DNA of 33,009 bases from a bacterium (lineage in GTDB: Bacteria; Bacteroidota; Rhodothermia; Rhodothermales; UBA10348): assembly GCA_013204185.1 (NCBI GenBank), contig JABMOI010000113.1, positions 1 to 33,009 on the forward strand. The letters are read 5' to 3'. Shown here piece after piece: positions 8,707 to 17,530 of the stretch (position 1 is the stretch's first letter; each line of letters starts with the position of its first letter). A model generated the notes under the pieces. It saw only the letters and a program-made list of their open reading frames with translations, ran no database searches and was not told the DNA's origin. The translations under genes and the position numbers were made by a program.

Positions 8707-11027
8707 TTGTACTCCAACTTTATCCCGAGCGTCGGAATGAGCGGGAGCTGATCTACTCGCCGTAGGGTAAATAGGTCAAGGTAGAACAGATTTCGACGGT
8801 CGTAAGCATTCAAGACGCCCGTCTGAATGGTCAAGAATGTGGTTGGGCCAATTCTAAATTCTCGATCGAGAGAAATGTCTAAGCGGTGGTAGGTTGGTAG
8901 GCGCCCCGTGTACGGCTTGCCATACAAAACGCGCTCTTCGCCTGGCACTTCAACTACGTTAACAAGGCTATCCAACAAGAGCCAGCGATCAAATCCAAGC
9001 GATTCGTTAAACGGTAGGCCGGTTCCAAATTGCCAGCGCACATTAAAGTTGAACCCTTTAATTTTTAGCGCAGTCATGATGTTGATTTGATCCTTTCTGT
9101 CGTGCGGAGGAGAATATTCAACCTCCTTTTCACCCGTCAAAATCTGAAGTGCTCGGGAGGTCGAACCATACACTACCTCGCTTCGGCCCCAGCTAAGGGT
9201 AGTCTGAAATTTATCACTGCTCCCCAGTTCCATGCGAATATCGAATCCTGTGGCATGGCCATCTGCAGGCTGAATATTGGTTGTAAAGCGAGGGAAGGCG
9301 GTCCATTCAGGGACCACAATATTTTGTAGATTTTTGTAAAACCCTTCTGCCGAGAACGTCAACCAGTTGGTCGGTTCAATCCGATATCCCCCGATAAGAT
9401 GGGTAGCCTCCGGCATTTGCCCGCTGGGCGCGGCCGTCCAAGCCGTAAAGATATCGCCGGCGTTTCGTCTGTCATTTAGCCCAGTCACTTCCTGGTGGTA
9501 CACACCACCAGCCATTGACAAACGGTGAATGCCCGTATTCCACACGATGCGCAGTCTAGGCTCTAGAAACGACTGGCCCTTGCTAGGGAAGGATTGCAGC
9601 CTAAGCCCTGGCTGAACGGTCAGACCCTCAATCGGGTTGAATTCGGGCTCAATGTACCCGCCCACCTCAGTGATGTACTCTATGTTCAGGTCGACATTTT
9701 GGAAAATGCCTCCTAAGTTCGAGTCCAATTTAGATGAGCTCAGGAAGATGCCCCAGTTAAAATTGGTGGTACCGATGTAATGCGTCAGGTTAGACGAAAA
9801 TGAAAAGAGAGTTGCGTTGGTTGTTTGGACTGGATCTCCGGGGGGGCCAAACTCGTTTTTCAACTCAGAGTAGCTAACCAGTAGCTCAGCGAAAACGGGC
9901 AACGTTGCGGGAAGAAATATTAAGCGGCCACCAACTGCCAAATTTTCCCAGTTGACCTCATCAGGCACATAGTCTGGACCGGGATCCACGAGCGGATCCA
10001 GACCGAGCCTGCCATTGTCTGTTGTCTGAATTCCCGTTACGGAAAGCTGCGCGCTCTCTCCAAGGTTAGCGTGGATTTTCGCAAAGATATCTCCAAATTC
10101 AAACGGCAGGTCTTGGTCAATCAGCTTGGATGCCCCCTGCTCAATGACCGACTGACGATACGAGGCCAACAATGAAATTTTTCCTGGTAGAAGGGGTCCT
10201 TCCAAACGAATGGTCGACACAAAAGGAGCAACCGTTGCCGCACCTACGAAACGCCGCTTGTTTCCAGTCCGGGCCGTGATATCCAAGACAGAGGATAGCC
10301 GGCCACCAAACTTGCCACCATACCCGCCTGCATACACATCGGCCGTGTTGATGATGTCAGATGGGAAGGCTGAAAAGAACCCGACAATGTGGAAGGGCTG
10401 GAATATCTGCATCCCATCCAGCAACACCAAGTTTTGGGTTGGCTCGCCGCCTCTAATAAAGAGCTGACCGCCTCGGTCTCCTTGAGAAACGATCCCTGGG
10501 AGCGCTGTCAAATAGTTTACCAAGTCAGCAGAAATGTCTGGAGCTGGGACAAGGGAAATATCGGCCGGTCGTATGGTTTGGAGACCTGCCGTTATGTTGG
10601 CCGCCCCAGCTGTCTCACGGGCTCCTTCCACAAAAACTTCGCCTAACTCGGTTTCCGAGACACGCATCTCAATGTTCAGCGTTTGAAACTCATCCGCCTG
10701 CAGCGTGATGTCTTTCTCAAACTCCTCGTACCCAATAAATGAAGCCTTGAGCTTGTACGTTCCTGGCGCAATTCTGGATATGCCATAAAACCCATCTGTG
10801 TCCGATGCGGATCCAAATAAATTGCCATCAACATCCGTCAGGAATACGTTGACGCCTGGCATGGGCTGACCGTCTGATGCATCGGTAACGAAACCTCTGA
10901 CGGTTGCAGTTTGGGCACTTGCTGCCGTCACAAAAACAAGCAGCATGGGCACAATCAAAACTGATTTTGCCAGTCGTTTTAAGAAAAACAATTCTTTGTT
11001 GAGTCTAGATGCGAATGAAGAGCGCAT
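8703..11027 (-). CDS. TonB-dependent outer-membrane receptor with carboxypeptidase-regulatory-like N-domain (copy B)
   Basis: The 774-residue protein has a signal peptide ending near ASAQ (about 39), then a carboxypeptidase-regulatory-like beta-sandwich (about 41-125) with VRGFVTDASDGQPMPGVNV and APGTYKLKASFIGYEE. The TonB plug covers about 145-260, with LFIRGGEPTQNLVLLDGM, FQPFHIVGF and DVYAGGYGGKFGGRLSS. A beta-barrel runs to the C-terminus (LPLIPTLGIKLEYK). It would import a large or scarce substrate across the outer membrane using TonB energy; the substrate is not readable. It is paralogous to the receptor at 11944-14247, with near-identical plug motifs. The 5' leader (11028-11083) has no Shine-Dalgarno but holds the palindrome AAAAACGTTTTT. 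Confidence 0.9.
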   Translation of the reverse strand: MRSSFASRLNKELFFLKRLAKSVLIVPMLLVFVTAASAQTATVRGFVTDASDGQPMPGVNVFLTDVDGNLFGSASDTDGFYGISRIAPGTYKLKASFIGYEEFEKDITLQADEFQTLNIEMRVSETELGEVFVEGARETAGAANITAGLQTIRPADISLVPAPDISADLVNYLTALPGIVSQGDRGGQLFIRGGEPTQNLVLLDGMQIFQPFHIVGFFSAFPSDIINTADVYAGGYGGKFGGRLSSVLDITARTGNKRRFVGAATVAPFVSTIRLEGPLLPGKISLLASYRQSVIEQGASKLIDQDLPFEFGDIFAKIHANLGESAQLSVTGIQTTDNGRLGLDPLVDPGPDYVPDEVNWENLAVGGRLIFLPATLPVFAELLVSYSELKNEFGPPGDPVQTTNATLFSFSSNLTHYIGTTNFNWGIFLSSSKLDSNLGGIFQNVDLNIEYITEVGGYIEPEFNPIEGLTVQPGLRLQSFPSKGQSFLEPRLRIVWNTGIHRLSMAGGVYHQEVTGLNDRRNAGDIFTAWTAAPSGQMPEATHLIGGYRIEPTNWLTFSAEGFYKNLQNIVVPEWTAFPRFTTNIQPADGHATGFDIRMELGSSDKFQTTLSWGRSEVVYGSTSRALQILTGEKEVEYSPPHDRKDQINIMTALKIKGFNFNVRWQFGTGLPFNESLGFDRWLLLDSLVNVVEVPGEERVLYGKPYTGRLPTYHRLDISLDREFRIGPTTFLTIQTGVLNAYDRRNLFYLDLFTLRRVDQLPLIPTLGIKLEYK

Positions 11028-11050
11028 TTTACGGAGTTATGAGGAGGTAG

Positions 11051-11062
11051 AAAAACGTTTTT
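11051..11062. repeat. 12-bp perfect palindrome AAAAACGTTTTT in the leader of receptor B
   Basis: The palindrome lies between the DUF4249 stop (11084) and the start of receptor B (11027). It could be a weak stem-loop or protein-binding site that adjusts expression of the second pair; the sequence alone does not decide. Confidence 0.3.
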
Positions 11063-11083
11063 AGGGCAAAATGACCACTCTTT

Positions 11084-11947
11084 TTAATTTCTTTTCTGTC
11101 CGTCAACAAATCCAAGTGTATTCAGGAACCCTGAATCGATGAACCAGGCATGTTCAAATACGCCCACCGAGCCAAAAAAGCCGTGTGCATTGTCCAAATT
11201 AGCCTCTTTTTGAGGTTCTTTCCACTCATCGCTGAAGACCGTCATTTCAAAAGACACACTTCTGAATTCCACGTCTTTGACCGTTACATTCAACCCCAAC
11301 TGATTCAATATGATGATGCGGTCCGTTACGAGATCGACGTCAAATTCCCATCCGCTTGAGGTTGCCACTCCCGGCTGTCCGTAGGCAATTCGAATGGTTC
11401 GTTCGCCTGAGTCGTCGGCTGGAACGACCACATAGCTCAAGGTGATTTGGATCGGTTTTTCGGTCATGCCCTGCAGCACAATTCGCTGTTTGATATTGAG
11501 TGAGTCGCCAACGGGAGGGTTCACGAACGTGGGCGGCTTGGCTGGAAGTTTGGCTATGGCTTCTGAACCACTTTCTCCATTTCGACTTACAATGAGCCGA
11601 TACGTCCGCCCAAGTTCGGGCCTGAAGTTCGCGGCAAACACAAAACCCGGCTCGCCTGAATTCAAAATAACGGTCGAATCTTTCCAAATCTGAAACAGAC
11701 CGGATTCTGATTCAATGGTTGAAACTTGAACGTCTTCTAAAGAAATTGGGTTCGAAAGCACGTTGGGACGGAGCGCTTCTATTCGAACCACTTGCCTTGC
11801 CACGCGCATATCCAAATATCCATGGATGGCAAACGCTTCAGATCCTGAATCGTCAATGGGCTCTATGGTATTGTCGCATCCTAACAACAACACGCTGAAC
11901 AGGAATGTGATCAGGACCCCGGTATGATGTCGATGGATTTTTCTCAT
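11084..11947 (-). CDS. DUF4249-type lipoprotein (first TonB-receptor partner)
   Basis: The 287-residue protein begins MRKIHRHHTGVLITFLFSVL and has a good lipobox (LLLGC, Cys24) followed by DNTIEP with an acidic run soon after. Body motifs parallel those of the lipoprotein at 7768-8706: AFAIHGYLDMRVARQVVRIE, QIWKDSTVILNSG, FVFAANFRPELGRTYRL and GFFGSVGVFEHAWF. The two are thus clear paralogues. The start overlaps the stop of receptor A by 4 nt (ATGA), so translation is probably coupled. By analogy with SusD it may sit on the cell surface against the receptor mouth, but DUF4249 is not a proven SusD homologue and that role is inference. Confidence 0.83.
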   Translation of the reverse strand: MRKIHRHHTGVLITFLFSVLLLGCDNTIEPIDDSGSEAFAIHGYLDMRVARQVVRIEALRPNVLSNPISLEDVQVSTIESESGLFQIWKDSTVILNSGEPGFVFAANFRPELGRTYRLIVSRNGESGSEAIAKLPAKPPTFVNPPVGDSLNIKQRIVLQGMTEKPIQITLSYVVVPADDSGERTIRIAYGQPGVATSSGWEFDVDLVTDRIIILNQLGLNVTVKDVEFRSVSFEMTVFSDEWKEPQKEANLDNAHGFFGSVGVFEHAWFIDSGFLNTLGFVDGQKRN

Positions 11948-14247
11948 TTCACATCTACTCGAATGCCCAACGATGGGATGATGGGAAGTTGGTCTACCCG
12001 GCCGCCACTGAAGACGTTGTATTCAAAAATATTATTTCGATCGTAGACATTGATTACACCTGCCATTGCAGTGATCGATGCCCCTTTGATCGAAAAAGAC
12101 CGCTCAAGCGTAATGTCAAGTCGGTGATACGTTGGCAGCCGCGATCCGTATAGCTGAGAACGAGAAACGTTCGTTGCGCCGGATGCGGTCACATAATTTT
12201 GATTATTGGGGTCGAGCGAGGACGCGAGGTCCGTGTAGTACCCATTTACCTGCGTAAATGGCAGTCCTGACCCAAATTGCCATCGAATGGAAGCTTTGTT
12301 TGAGCCAAAACGGTACTGAGCCATTGCATTTATCTGCTCCCTCCTATCATGCGGTGGGTTGAACGTTAAGGCCTCAAGCCTCGATGCCGAGCCAAAATTT
12401 GGACGAAATACACCGGTAGCTAACTGGGCTTTTCGCTGGTATTCAACTCGTGAATGACTAAAGGTTAGTGATAAGAATAGATCTTGTGTGGTCACTTCAA
12501 TCTTTGCGTCGACCCCCTGCGCAAATCCATCGACTTTTGAAAACTCAGCTACTTTGTTGATGGCATCGCCGAACACTGGAAAGGAGAGGTCGGACAAATT
12601 TTTCCGGTACCCTTCAAGAGTCAATTCGAGCCAAGGACGTGGCCTGCCTTTCCATCCAGCTATTAGATGAACAGCTTTCGGTACAGGGGTGTTACTTGGA
12701 GAAGCGGACCAAACCGTAAATACATCCGATACATCCTGTTCATTGTTCAGGCCCACAATCTGCTGATAGTACACCCCGCCGGCCAGACTAAATTGGTGGT
12801 GACTTCCTGTTCCACGCGGCAAATAAATGATGCGCGCGCGGGGACCAACCGTGTTATGCAGGCCTCTCGAAAAAATCTCTAGTCTGATGCCTGGCTCGAC
12901 GCGCAGTACGTTTCCAATAGAGAATTGACCTTCAATAAATGAACCGACACTCGTCACTCCAGACTTGCCCTCGGTACCCAAACTTCCCAGCTTGTAGTCG
13001 AAGAAATTGGTGTTTCCGAAAATTCCAAAGTGAATTTGGGTCGGGCCCAGCAAGTAGGCAAACCCAATGTTCATGTTCAAATCAGAAACGTCGGAAGTCC
13101 GGATTTCGTTTTCGGTTGGTCGGTACCGACTTTCGAGACTGGAATAATACACGGACAGCTCCGTCATTACGGCCGATTCCTCGGGTATATAGGTGTATTT
13201 ACCCCCGAAGGCCTTGTTTTTCCACGTCGATTTCCGAAATGCGTCTTCCCCTCCGCTGCTACCTATCCCCAAGTTTCCCTCGTCTGAGGTCGTAAGGGCT
13301 GTGAACGTCATGCTACTCGTCTGATTCAAGTAGGAGTGCAGCTTCACATACCGATCGCCGAAACGGAAGGGTAGATCCTGCCCAAGGACCGCAGGGCTCA
13401 CCCGGTCAATGATGGACTCACGGGCCGAAATAATGAGGGACGTATCTCCGGGGCGAACAGGGATGGAGATATTAAATCCGCTCAAAAAAGGCGCAATGGA
13501 TGCTGAATACGTCAGCTTTTCTTTATTGCCATTGACCGTCTTAATATCAATCACGGACGAAATACGACCGCCGTACCGAGCACTAAATCCGCCGGCATAT
13601 ACGTCGGCATAAGAGATGATATCCGCGGGAAACGCACTGTAAAACCCTACGATGTGGAAGGGCTGAAAAACCCGCATCCCATCTACTAAAACCAGGTTTT
13701 GGGTAGGCGTTCCGCCCCGAATAAACAATTGACCTCCTCTATCGCCTGTAGAAACGACACCTGGAAGGGTCACCAGGTAGCCTGCCAAGTCGTAGGATAC
13801 ATCCGGCATGGGGACGCGCGAAAGGTCTCCGGGCTTGATAATTGAAAGTCCGGCTACAAATCGATTTTCATCCGCTCGCTGGGTCTCCACAAGCACTTCT
13901 TCAAGAAACGTGCGCGTAGGTTGCAGCAAAACATCGTGCAGCTTTATTCTCGGTAGTTCTAATGTGTCCACGCGGGGTTCGTACCCGATGAATGACGTGG
14001 TTAGGATATACGTGTTGGGCGGGAGGTCTGGGAATGTATAGGCGCCTGCTGAGTTTGATATTTCCCCAGCAATCTGGGCACCATCTAGAGACAAAACAAG
14101 GGTAGCTCCTGGCAGGGTAATTCTAGTCTCTGCGTCTTGCACTCGACCCGCAAGCGCAGGTGCCTTGTTGTTCTGGGCCGCCACATCAGTGGCGGCCCAG
14201 AACACAAGAAATAGCAACGATAGGACTAAATATTTCCGGAAAGTCAT
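11944..14247 (-). CDS. TonB-dependent outer-membrane receptor with carboxypeptidase-regulatory-like N-domain (copy A)
   Basis: The preferred start is ATG 14247 (MTFRKYLVLSLLFLVFWAAT..., cleavage near DVAAQ), giving 767 residues; an in-frame ATG at 14313 would place 22 non-signal residues ahead. Domain order equals copy B: a carboxypeptidase-like sandwich (LAGRVQDAETRITLPGATLV, TSFIGYEP), a plug with LFIRGGTPTQNLVLVDGM and FQPFHIVGFYSAFPADII, and a beta-barrel ending LPIIPSLGIRVDVK. It is the first gene of the probable operon receptor A - DUF4249 - receptor B - DUF4249. A 10-bp palindrome (GGTAGCTACC, 14257-14266) lies 9 nt before the start codon, and no Shine-Dalgarno is visible. Substrate unknown. 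Confidence 0.9.
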   Translation of the reverse strand: MTFRKYLVLSLLFLVFWAATDVAAQNNKAPALAGRVQDAETRITLPGATLVLSLDGAQIAGEISNSAGAYTFPDLPPNTYILTTSFIGYEPRVDTLELPRIKLHDVLLQPTRTFLEEVLVETQRADENRFVAGLSIIKPGDLSRVPMPDVSYDLAGYLVTLPGVVSTGDRGGQLFIRGGTPTQNLVLVDGMRVFQPFHIVGFYSAFPADIISYADVYAGGFSARYGGRISSVIDIKTVNGNKEKLTYSASIAPFLSGFNISIPVRPGDTSLIISARESIIDRVSPAVLGQDLPFRFGDRYVKLHSYLNQTSSMTFTALTTSDEGNLGIGSSGGEDAFRKSTWKNKAFGGKYTYIPEESAVMTELSVYYSSLESRYRPTENEIRTSDVSDLNMNIGFAYLLGPTQIHFGIFGNTNFFDYKLGSLGTEGKSGVTSVGSFIEGQFSIGNVLRVEPGIRLEIFSRGLHNTVGPRARIIYLPRGTGSHHQFSLAGGVYYQQIVGLNNEQDVSDVFTVWSASPSNTPVPKAVHLIAGWKGRPRPWLELTLEGYRKNLSDLSFPVFGDAINKVAEFSKVDGFAQGVDAKIEVTTQDLFLSLTFSHSRVEYQRKAQLATGVFRPNFGSASRLEALTFNPPHDRREQINAMAQYRFGSNKASIRWQFGSGLPFTQVNGYYTDLASSLDPNNQNYVTASGATNVSRSQLYGSRLPTYHRLDITLERSFSIKGASITAMAGVINVYDRNNIFEYNVFSGGRVDQLPIIPSLGIRVDVK

Positions 14248-14256
14248 GATTAAAAT

Positions 14257-14266
14257 GGTAGCTACC
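14257..14266. repeat. 10-bp palindrome GGTAGCTACC just upstream of receptor A
   Basis: A perfect palindrome ends 9 nt before the receptor A start codon, where a ribosome-binding site would normally be. It may be an operator, a small leader hairpin or chance. Confidence 0.25.
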
Positions 14267-14479
14267 GGTTCACATCTTGGGTCGAGCAAACAGTACCCGA
14301 TAGACGACAGCAATGGTCCGGAAAATCCAATTGACTGAAAATACTCTGGAAAAGGGGAATAACTGACATTGAAAGTGGGTTGCCTTCAGTATTATTGATA
14401 TGGGTGTTGTTGAATTGTGTATTTTGTAGCGTCTTCAGAAACCAGTGGCCCCTTTGGGCACTCCAGATCGATTGAAACC

Positions 14480-14722
14480 ATGAATAAGCGAGCTAGATTC
14501 TATCTCTTAGTCATTATCAGCATATTTTTGGCCTTCGTTCTTTTAGATTCTGTCGGCGTTTTTAGTAACACTTCCTACAATGAAGTACCTCACGGTAGTC
14601 ATACGCATTACGTCCCGAAAGACTGTGATCCGCCTCTTGGGGTAAGTGACTCACCCACCAGGCGTCCCGCTGCGAATGAACGCATCGACTGCCAAGGCAA
14701 CTACGTCACGATCTCGGAATAA
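14480..14722 (+). CDS. Small membrane-anchored protein with histidine-triad (HxxHxH) motif
   Basis: The 80-residue product begins MNKRARFYLLVIISIFLAFV, a single membrane segment (about 8-22) with a positive N-terminus, so the remainder should face the periplasm. It then carries EVPHGSHTHYVPKDCDP, with H38, H41 and H43 as an HxxHxH triad followed by Y-V-P-K. This closely resembles the zinc-binding histidine triads of streptococcal Pht proteins (pattern HGDHxHYIPK). Two cysteines (C49, C71) could pair. ATG 14480 was preferred over 14417 because it puts the basic N-terminus directly before the membrane span. It is divergent from the TonB/DUF4249 operon and convergent with the GNAT gene. A metal-binding role is inference from the motif alone. 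Confidence 0.72.
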   Translation: MNKRARFYLLVIISIFLAFVLLDSVGVFSNTSYNEVPHGSHTHYVPKDCDPPLGVSDSPTRRPAANERIDCQGNYVTISE

Positions 14723-14755
14723 GCCTGGAATAAATCCCGCAGGATTTGGGGGCCC

Positions 14756-14802
14756 AGGCGCCTTTGGGTTCTACGCGAGATTCGAATCTAGGCGCCTTTT
14801 GG
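14756..14802. repeat. Direct repeat AGGCGCCTTT(T)GG flanking a 12-bp palindrome
   Basis: AGGCGCCTTTGG at 14756-14767 recurs as AGGCGCCTTTTGG at 14790-14802, 34 bp apart. The palindrome AGATTCGAATCT (14778-14789) directly abuts the second copy. It lies between two convergent genes and the second copy covers the last codons of the GNAT gene. It may contribute to transcription ending, but no U-tract hairpin is evident. Confidence 0.4.
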
Positions 14803-15261
14803 ATCTAAACGCATGGTCGTCCAGTCGGATAAGGCAACGGCGCCAAGTTGTTTATAAAACGCAATTGCCGATACATTCCAGTCCAACACGTTCCAATCCA
14901 ATCTTTTACACCCTCTTTCCGCCGCAATCTCCGCTAATCGTTTAAAAAGGCTCAGACCGATTCCCCTACCCCTGAATTCGGGCTCAACGAATAAGTCTTC
15001 CAGAAACATTCCGAAGTTCGTTAAAAACGTCGAGTAGTTGTGGAAAAACAAGGCAAATCCAACGCACCTACCGGAATCGAGGTCGTGAGCAACTAAAGCC
15101 TCAATTTTGGGATTGGCTCCGTCCTGCAAGTGACCTCTCAAAGACTGCTCATCAGGAAACGATTCGTGTCGCAATTTTTCATACGAAGCGAGCTCATTGA
15201 TCAGACGCACCAAATCAGGTGCATCGTCTGGGGTGGCGAAGCGAATGGAATGTTGGGGCAT
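14788..15261 (-). CDS. GNAT N-acetyltransferase, spermidine/thialysine acetyltransferase (SSAT)-like
   Basis: The 157-residue protein fits one GNAT domain. The acetyl-CoA-binding motif is R97-G-R-G-I-G102 in DLFVEPEFRGRGIG. Features of the SSAT branch are ELASYEKL near the N-terminus, GFALFFHNYSTFLTNFG, and the RLDWNVLDWNVSAIAFYKQLGA stretch (about 120-141) with the likely general acid Tyr136. SSAT-type enzymes acetylate polyamines or side-chain amines such as thialysine in the cytoplasm; the actual acceptor here is not certain. It ends 65 nt from the end of the convergent small gene and begins 10 nt after the M1 peptidase stop in the same direction, so the two are probably co-transcribed. 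Confidence 0.87.
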   Translation of the reverse strand: MPQHSIRFATPDDAPDLVRLINELASYEKLRHESFPDEQSLRGHLQDGANPKIEALVAHDLDSGRCVGFALFFHNYSTFLTNFGMFLEDLFVEPEFRGRGIGLSLFKRLAEIAAERGCKRLDWNVLDWNVSAIAFYKQLGAVALSDWTTMRLDPKGA

Positions 15262-15271
15262 AAGAATAGGA

Positions 15272-17314
15272 TTATCGAATAAAGACTACAGAATGGCTTG
15301 AAAAGGTGGATCCATGTTGAACTTGGGCCACATAGACACCTGGGGCTAGGGATCTCATCTGAATTTGGGGCTCAACAAGAAACACGAGTTGTTCGGGAGC
15401 AGACACCGCGCGGCGCTCCTCGAAAACAAGGCGTCCAAGCTGATCAAACAAGCGCAATTCTACGGGCTCATTACCCCCAGAAACTTCCACCTGAACATGA
15501 AATGACCGATTCGCTGGATTCGGGTAAATGGATACTTCCAGTCCATTTGGGACTTCGCTCGTGCTTGCAAATCCTGACGAAATCGGACTTTCGCCTCGAA
15601 GAACCCAGCGATCTGGATCAACGGTTGCAGAGACTAAGGCTGCATCCAGATCAATATCGTAGGTTTGAACTCGTTGGCCATTTTCCAACCGTACGAGGAC
15701 GGTTCGATTGCTTGTTTCGATATGAATCCACAACGGTAAATCGAAGGCTTCTACGTTTGATTCGTTCGATTCCTGCAGCTGAGTAATCGTCAAACGCGTT
15801 TTGAACGGACTGATGGGGGTGGGAATGGGCTCTGAACTGATCGCATAGGTAGGGTATCCCGTTCCAGAATAGACCCACTGATTAAAAAACGTCTCAAACG
15901 ACCTTCCGGAGACCTCTTCAACCACCCGCTGAAAATCTTGAGTGGTAACTGAACCATAAGCCCCCGCTGGTAGGGACGTATACGTTCTCAAAATCTGCTT
16001 GAACACGTCATCCCCCACAACACCTCGGATCATGCGCAAAACCATATACCCCTTTGCATAAACCCGCGAGAATGCAAACATCTCATTGATACTGGTCGTG
16101 TCCTGGAGAACCAGCGTGCCGCTGGCTGCCCTTGCCCTATCGTAATAGATATCTCCGAGAAAACCTTTCAGAAAGTCATATTTGGGATCTGATTCATAAA
16201 TCAGAAACTCACTCATCGTCGCAAATCCCTCATTTAACCATAAGTCTTTCCAAAAAGCCGGAGTCAATTTGTCACCGAACCATTGATGTGCTAGCTCATG
16301 TGCAATGAGTTCTGCCCCAATATTTCCCATGGAGCTAATGGTTTGATGCTCCATGCCACCGCTAAACGTCACATGGGCATGACCATATTTTTCTTTTGCA
16401 AATGGATAGGGGCCCATCCAGTCTTCAAAAACAGACATCATTTCGAGCGCCAGGTGCCAACCGCTGGTCGTACTCACCCCCTGAAATGCATTGCTATTTT
16501 TGTATGCAAAATGGTCGATTGGGAACGAGGCCGGACCAAATTCAGCGGCCAACGCAGGTGGCCTGGAATAAAGCTGATGAAAGACGTCATACTCGCCTAT
16601 GGCCAGCGAAACGAGATAGGGCGCAATGGGATAGCGATGCATCCAATCGAACGTTTTAGAGCCATCGTTATGCAGGAATTCGCTTAGCAGAACCCCATTG
16701 GACGCAACCGTCATGGGCGATGGCACCTTCACAGTGAGCCTGACCGAGTCTGCTTTATCCGTTAACTCATCGTCTACGGGCCACCATTCTTTGGCCCCGT
16801 ACGGCTCGGACAACGTCCAAATGGTATTGGGCCTGCCCGGCTCGTTTTGGAGAGAAGTGAAGGCTCCGAATCCCGTTTTGGTTGGATTTCCATGGTACAC
16901 AATGTCCAAATCCAGTACTGATCCCGCCGTCAACGTGTTTTCGAGTACCACCAGAATCTGATCTTGCGTGTGGCTGGACGAAAGTACCTTACCCGTGGTA
17001 AGGCTTACAAAGTCGACTACCATATTGCTGGATAAATCGAATAATAAGGTATCCAAATCGACGACTGCCTTTCCCGTAATCCGATTTCGGCCTACAAGGA
17101 TCGGATTTTGCAGACCGTTTAGGTTGAGCGTCAAATGATAATAGGAGACGTCAAAACCTGACGAAGAAGCTCGGCTTGGGCGCTCATCCATCCTGGGGAC
17201 CGATGCGCCGACACGCGCTCTTTCGGTGGTGAGGCGTGACTGAGCGATGGAAGTGTGGGGAGTGCTCAGAACGAGGCAAAAAAGAAGGGCTAAGACATAA
17301 AGATGCGTTTTCAT
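15272..17314 (-). CDS. Secreted M1-family zinc metallopeptidase with T9SS sorting domain
   Basis: From ATG 17314 (MKTHLYVLALLFCLVL..., signal peptide ending near SIAQ) the product is 680 residues; a start at 17356 would add 14 residues. The M1 N-terminal domain (SYYHLTLNLNG) is followed by the catalytic region with GGMEHQT, equivalent to GxMEN with His for Asn, then HELAHQWFGD and E in WLNEGFA. Together these give HExxH-x18-E with zinc ligands H339, H343 and E362. A conserved Tyr region is at FSRVYAKGYMVLRM. The last ~90 residues (LEVSIYPNPANRSF to APGVYVAQV) form a type A T9SS sorting domain. It should cleave N-terminal residues from extracellular peptides at the cell surface or outside. A GNAT gene follows in the same direction. 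Confidence 0.92.
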   Translation of the reverse strand: MKTHLYVLALLFCLVLSTPHTSIAQSRLTTERARVGASVPRMDERPSRASSSGFDVSYYHLTLNLNGLQNPILVGRNRITGKAVVDLDTLLFDLSSNMVVDFVSLTTGKVLSSSHTQDQILVVLENTLTAGSVLDLDIVYHGNPTKTGFGAFTSLQNEPGRPNTIWTLSEPYGAKEWWPVDDELTDKADSVRLTVKVPSPMTVASNGVLLSEFLHNDGSKTFDWMHRYPIAPYLVSLAIGEYDVFHQLYSRPPALAAEFGPASFPIDHFAYKNSNAFQGVSTTSGWHLALEMMSVFEDWMGPYPFAKEKYGHAHVTFSGGMEHQTISSMGNIGAELIAHELAHQWFGDKLTPAFWKDLWLNEGFATMSEFLIYESDPKYDFLKGFLGDIYYDRARAASGTLVLQDTTSINEMFAFSRVYAKGYMVLRMIRGVVGDDVFKQILRTYTSLPAGAYGSVTTQDFQRVVEEVSGRSFETFFNQWVYSGTGYPTYAISSEPIPTPISPFKTRLTITQLQESNESNVEAFDLPLWIHIETSNRTVLVRLENGQRVQTYDIDLDAALVSATVDPDRWVLRGESPISSGFASTSEVPNGLEVSIYPNPANRSFHVQVEVSGGNEPVELRLFDQLGRLVFEERRAVSAPEQLVFLVEPQIQMRSLAPGVYVAQVQHGSTFSSHSVVFIR

Positions 17315-17530
17315 GACCCTGTAACCAGTTTTGTATCTAGGCAACACAAGAATCACATGCTACACAGACGTTTGTGGCCTGTCGAGGTTAACGGTAACAT
17401 ACACTCTTTTGGCTCTCTTTTCGATGGACTTTTTCTCAATTTGGTCGAAGAACGAGGACTAGCTCAAGCTCGGAGCGAACTTCTGCGACCATTTTCTCGT
17501 AGATGGACGCTCCTTCTCAAATAATCCCAG

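Noticed and set aside
11041-11049. GAGGAGGTA as a strong plus-strand ribosome site
   Set aside because: The nearest plus-strand ATG opens only a 23-codon frame, and the region is the leader of a minus-strand receptor gene.
13119-13130. GTCGGTACCGAC perfect palindrome
   Set aside because: It lies in the barrel coding region of receptor A; a 12-bp palindrome in a 33-kb window is unremarkable there.
15298-15786. Open frame of 162 codons opposite the M1 peptidase
   Set aside because: It is antisense to the T9SS sorting-domain region of the peptidase and has no recognisable protein features.
16987-17003. CCTTACC-CGT-GGTAAGG palindrome as a third operator site
   Set aside because: It is inside the M1 peptidase coding sequence, its spacer is 3 instead of 4 bases, and its centre does not match the other two sites.
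17303-17524. 73-codon open frame between the M1 peptidase and YceI
   Set aside because: It overlaps the peptidase start and has low-complexity translation without a family, membrane or signal feature.
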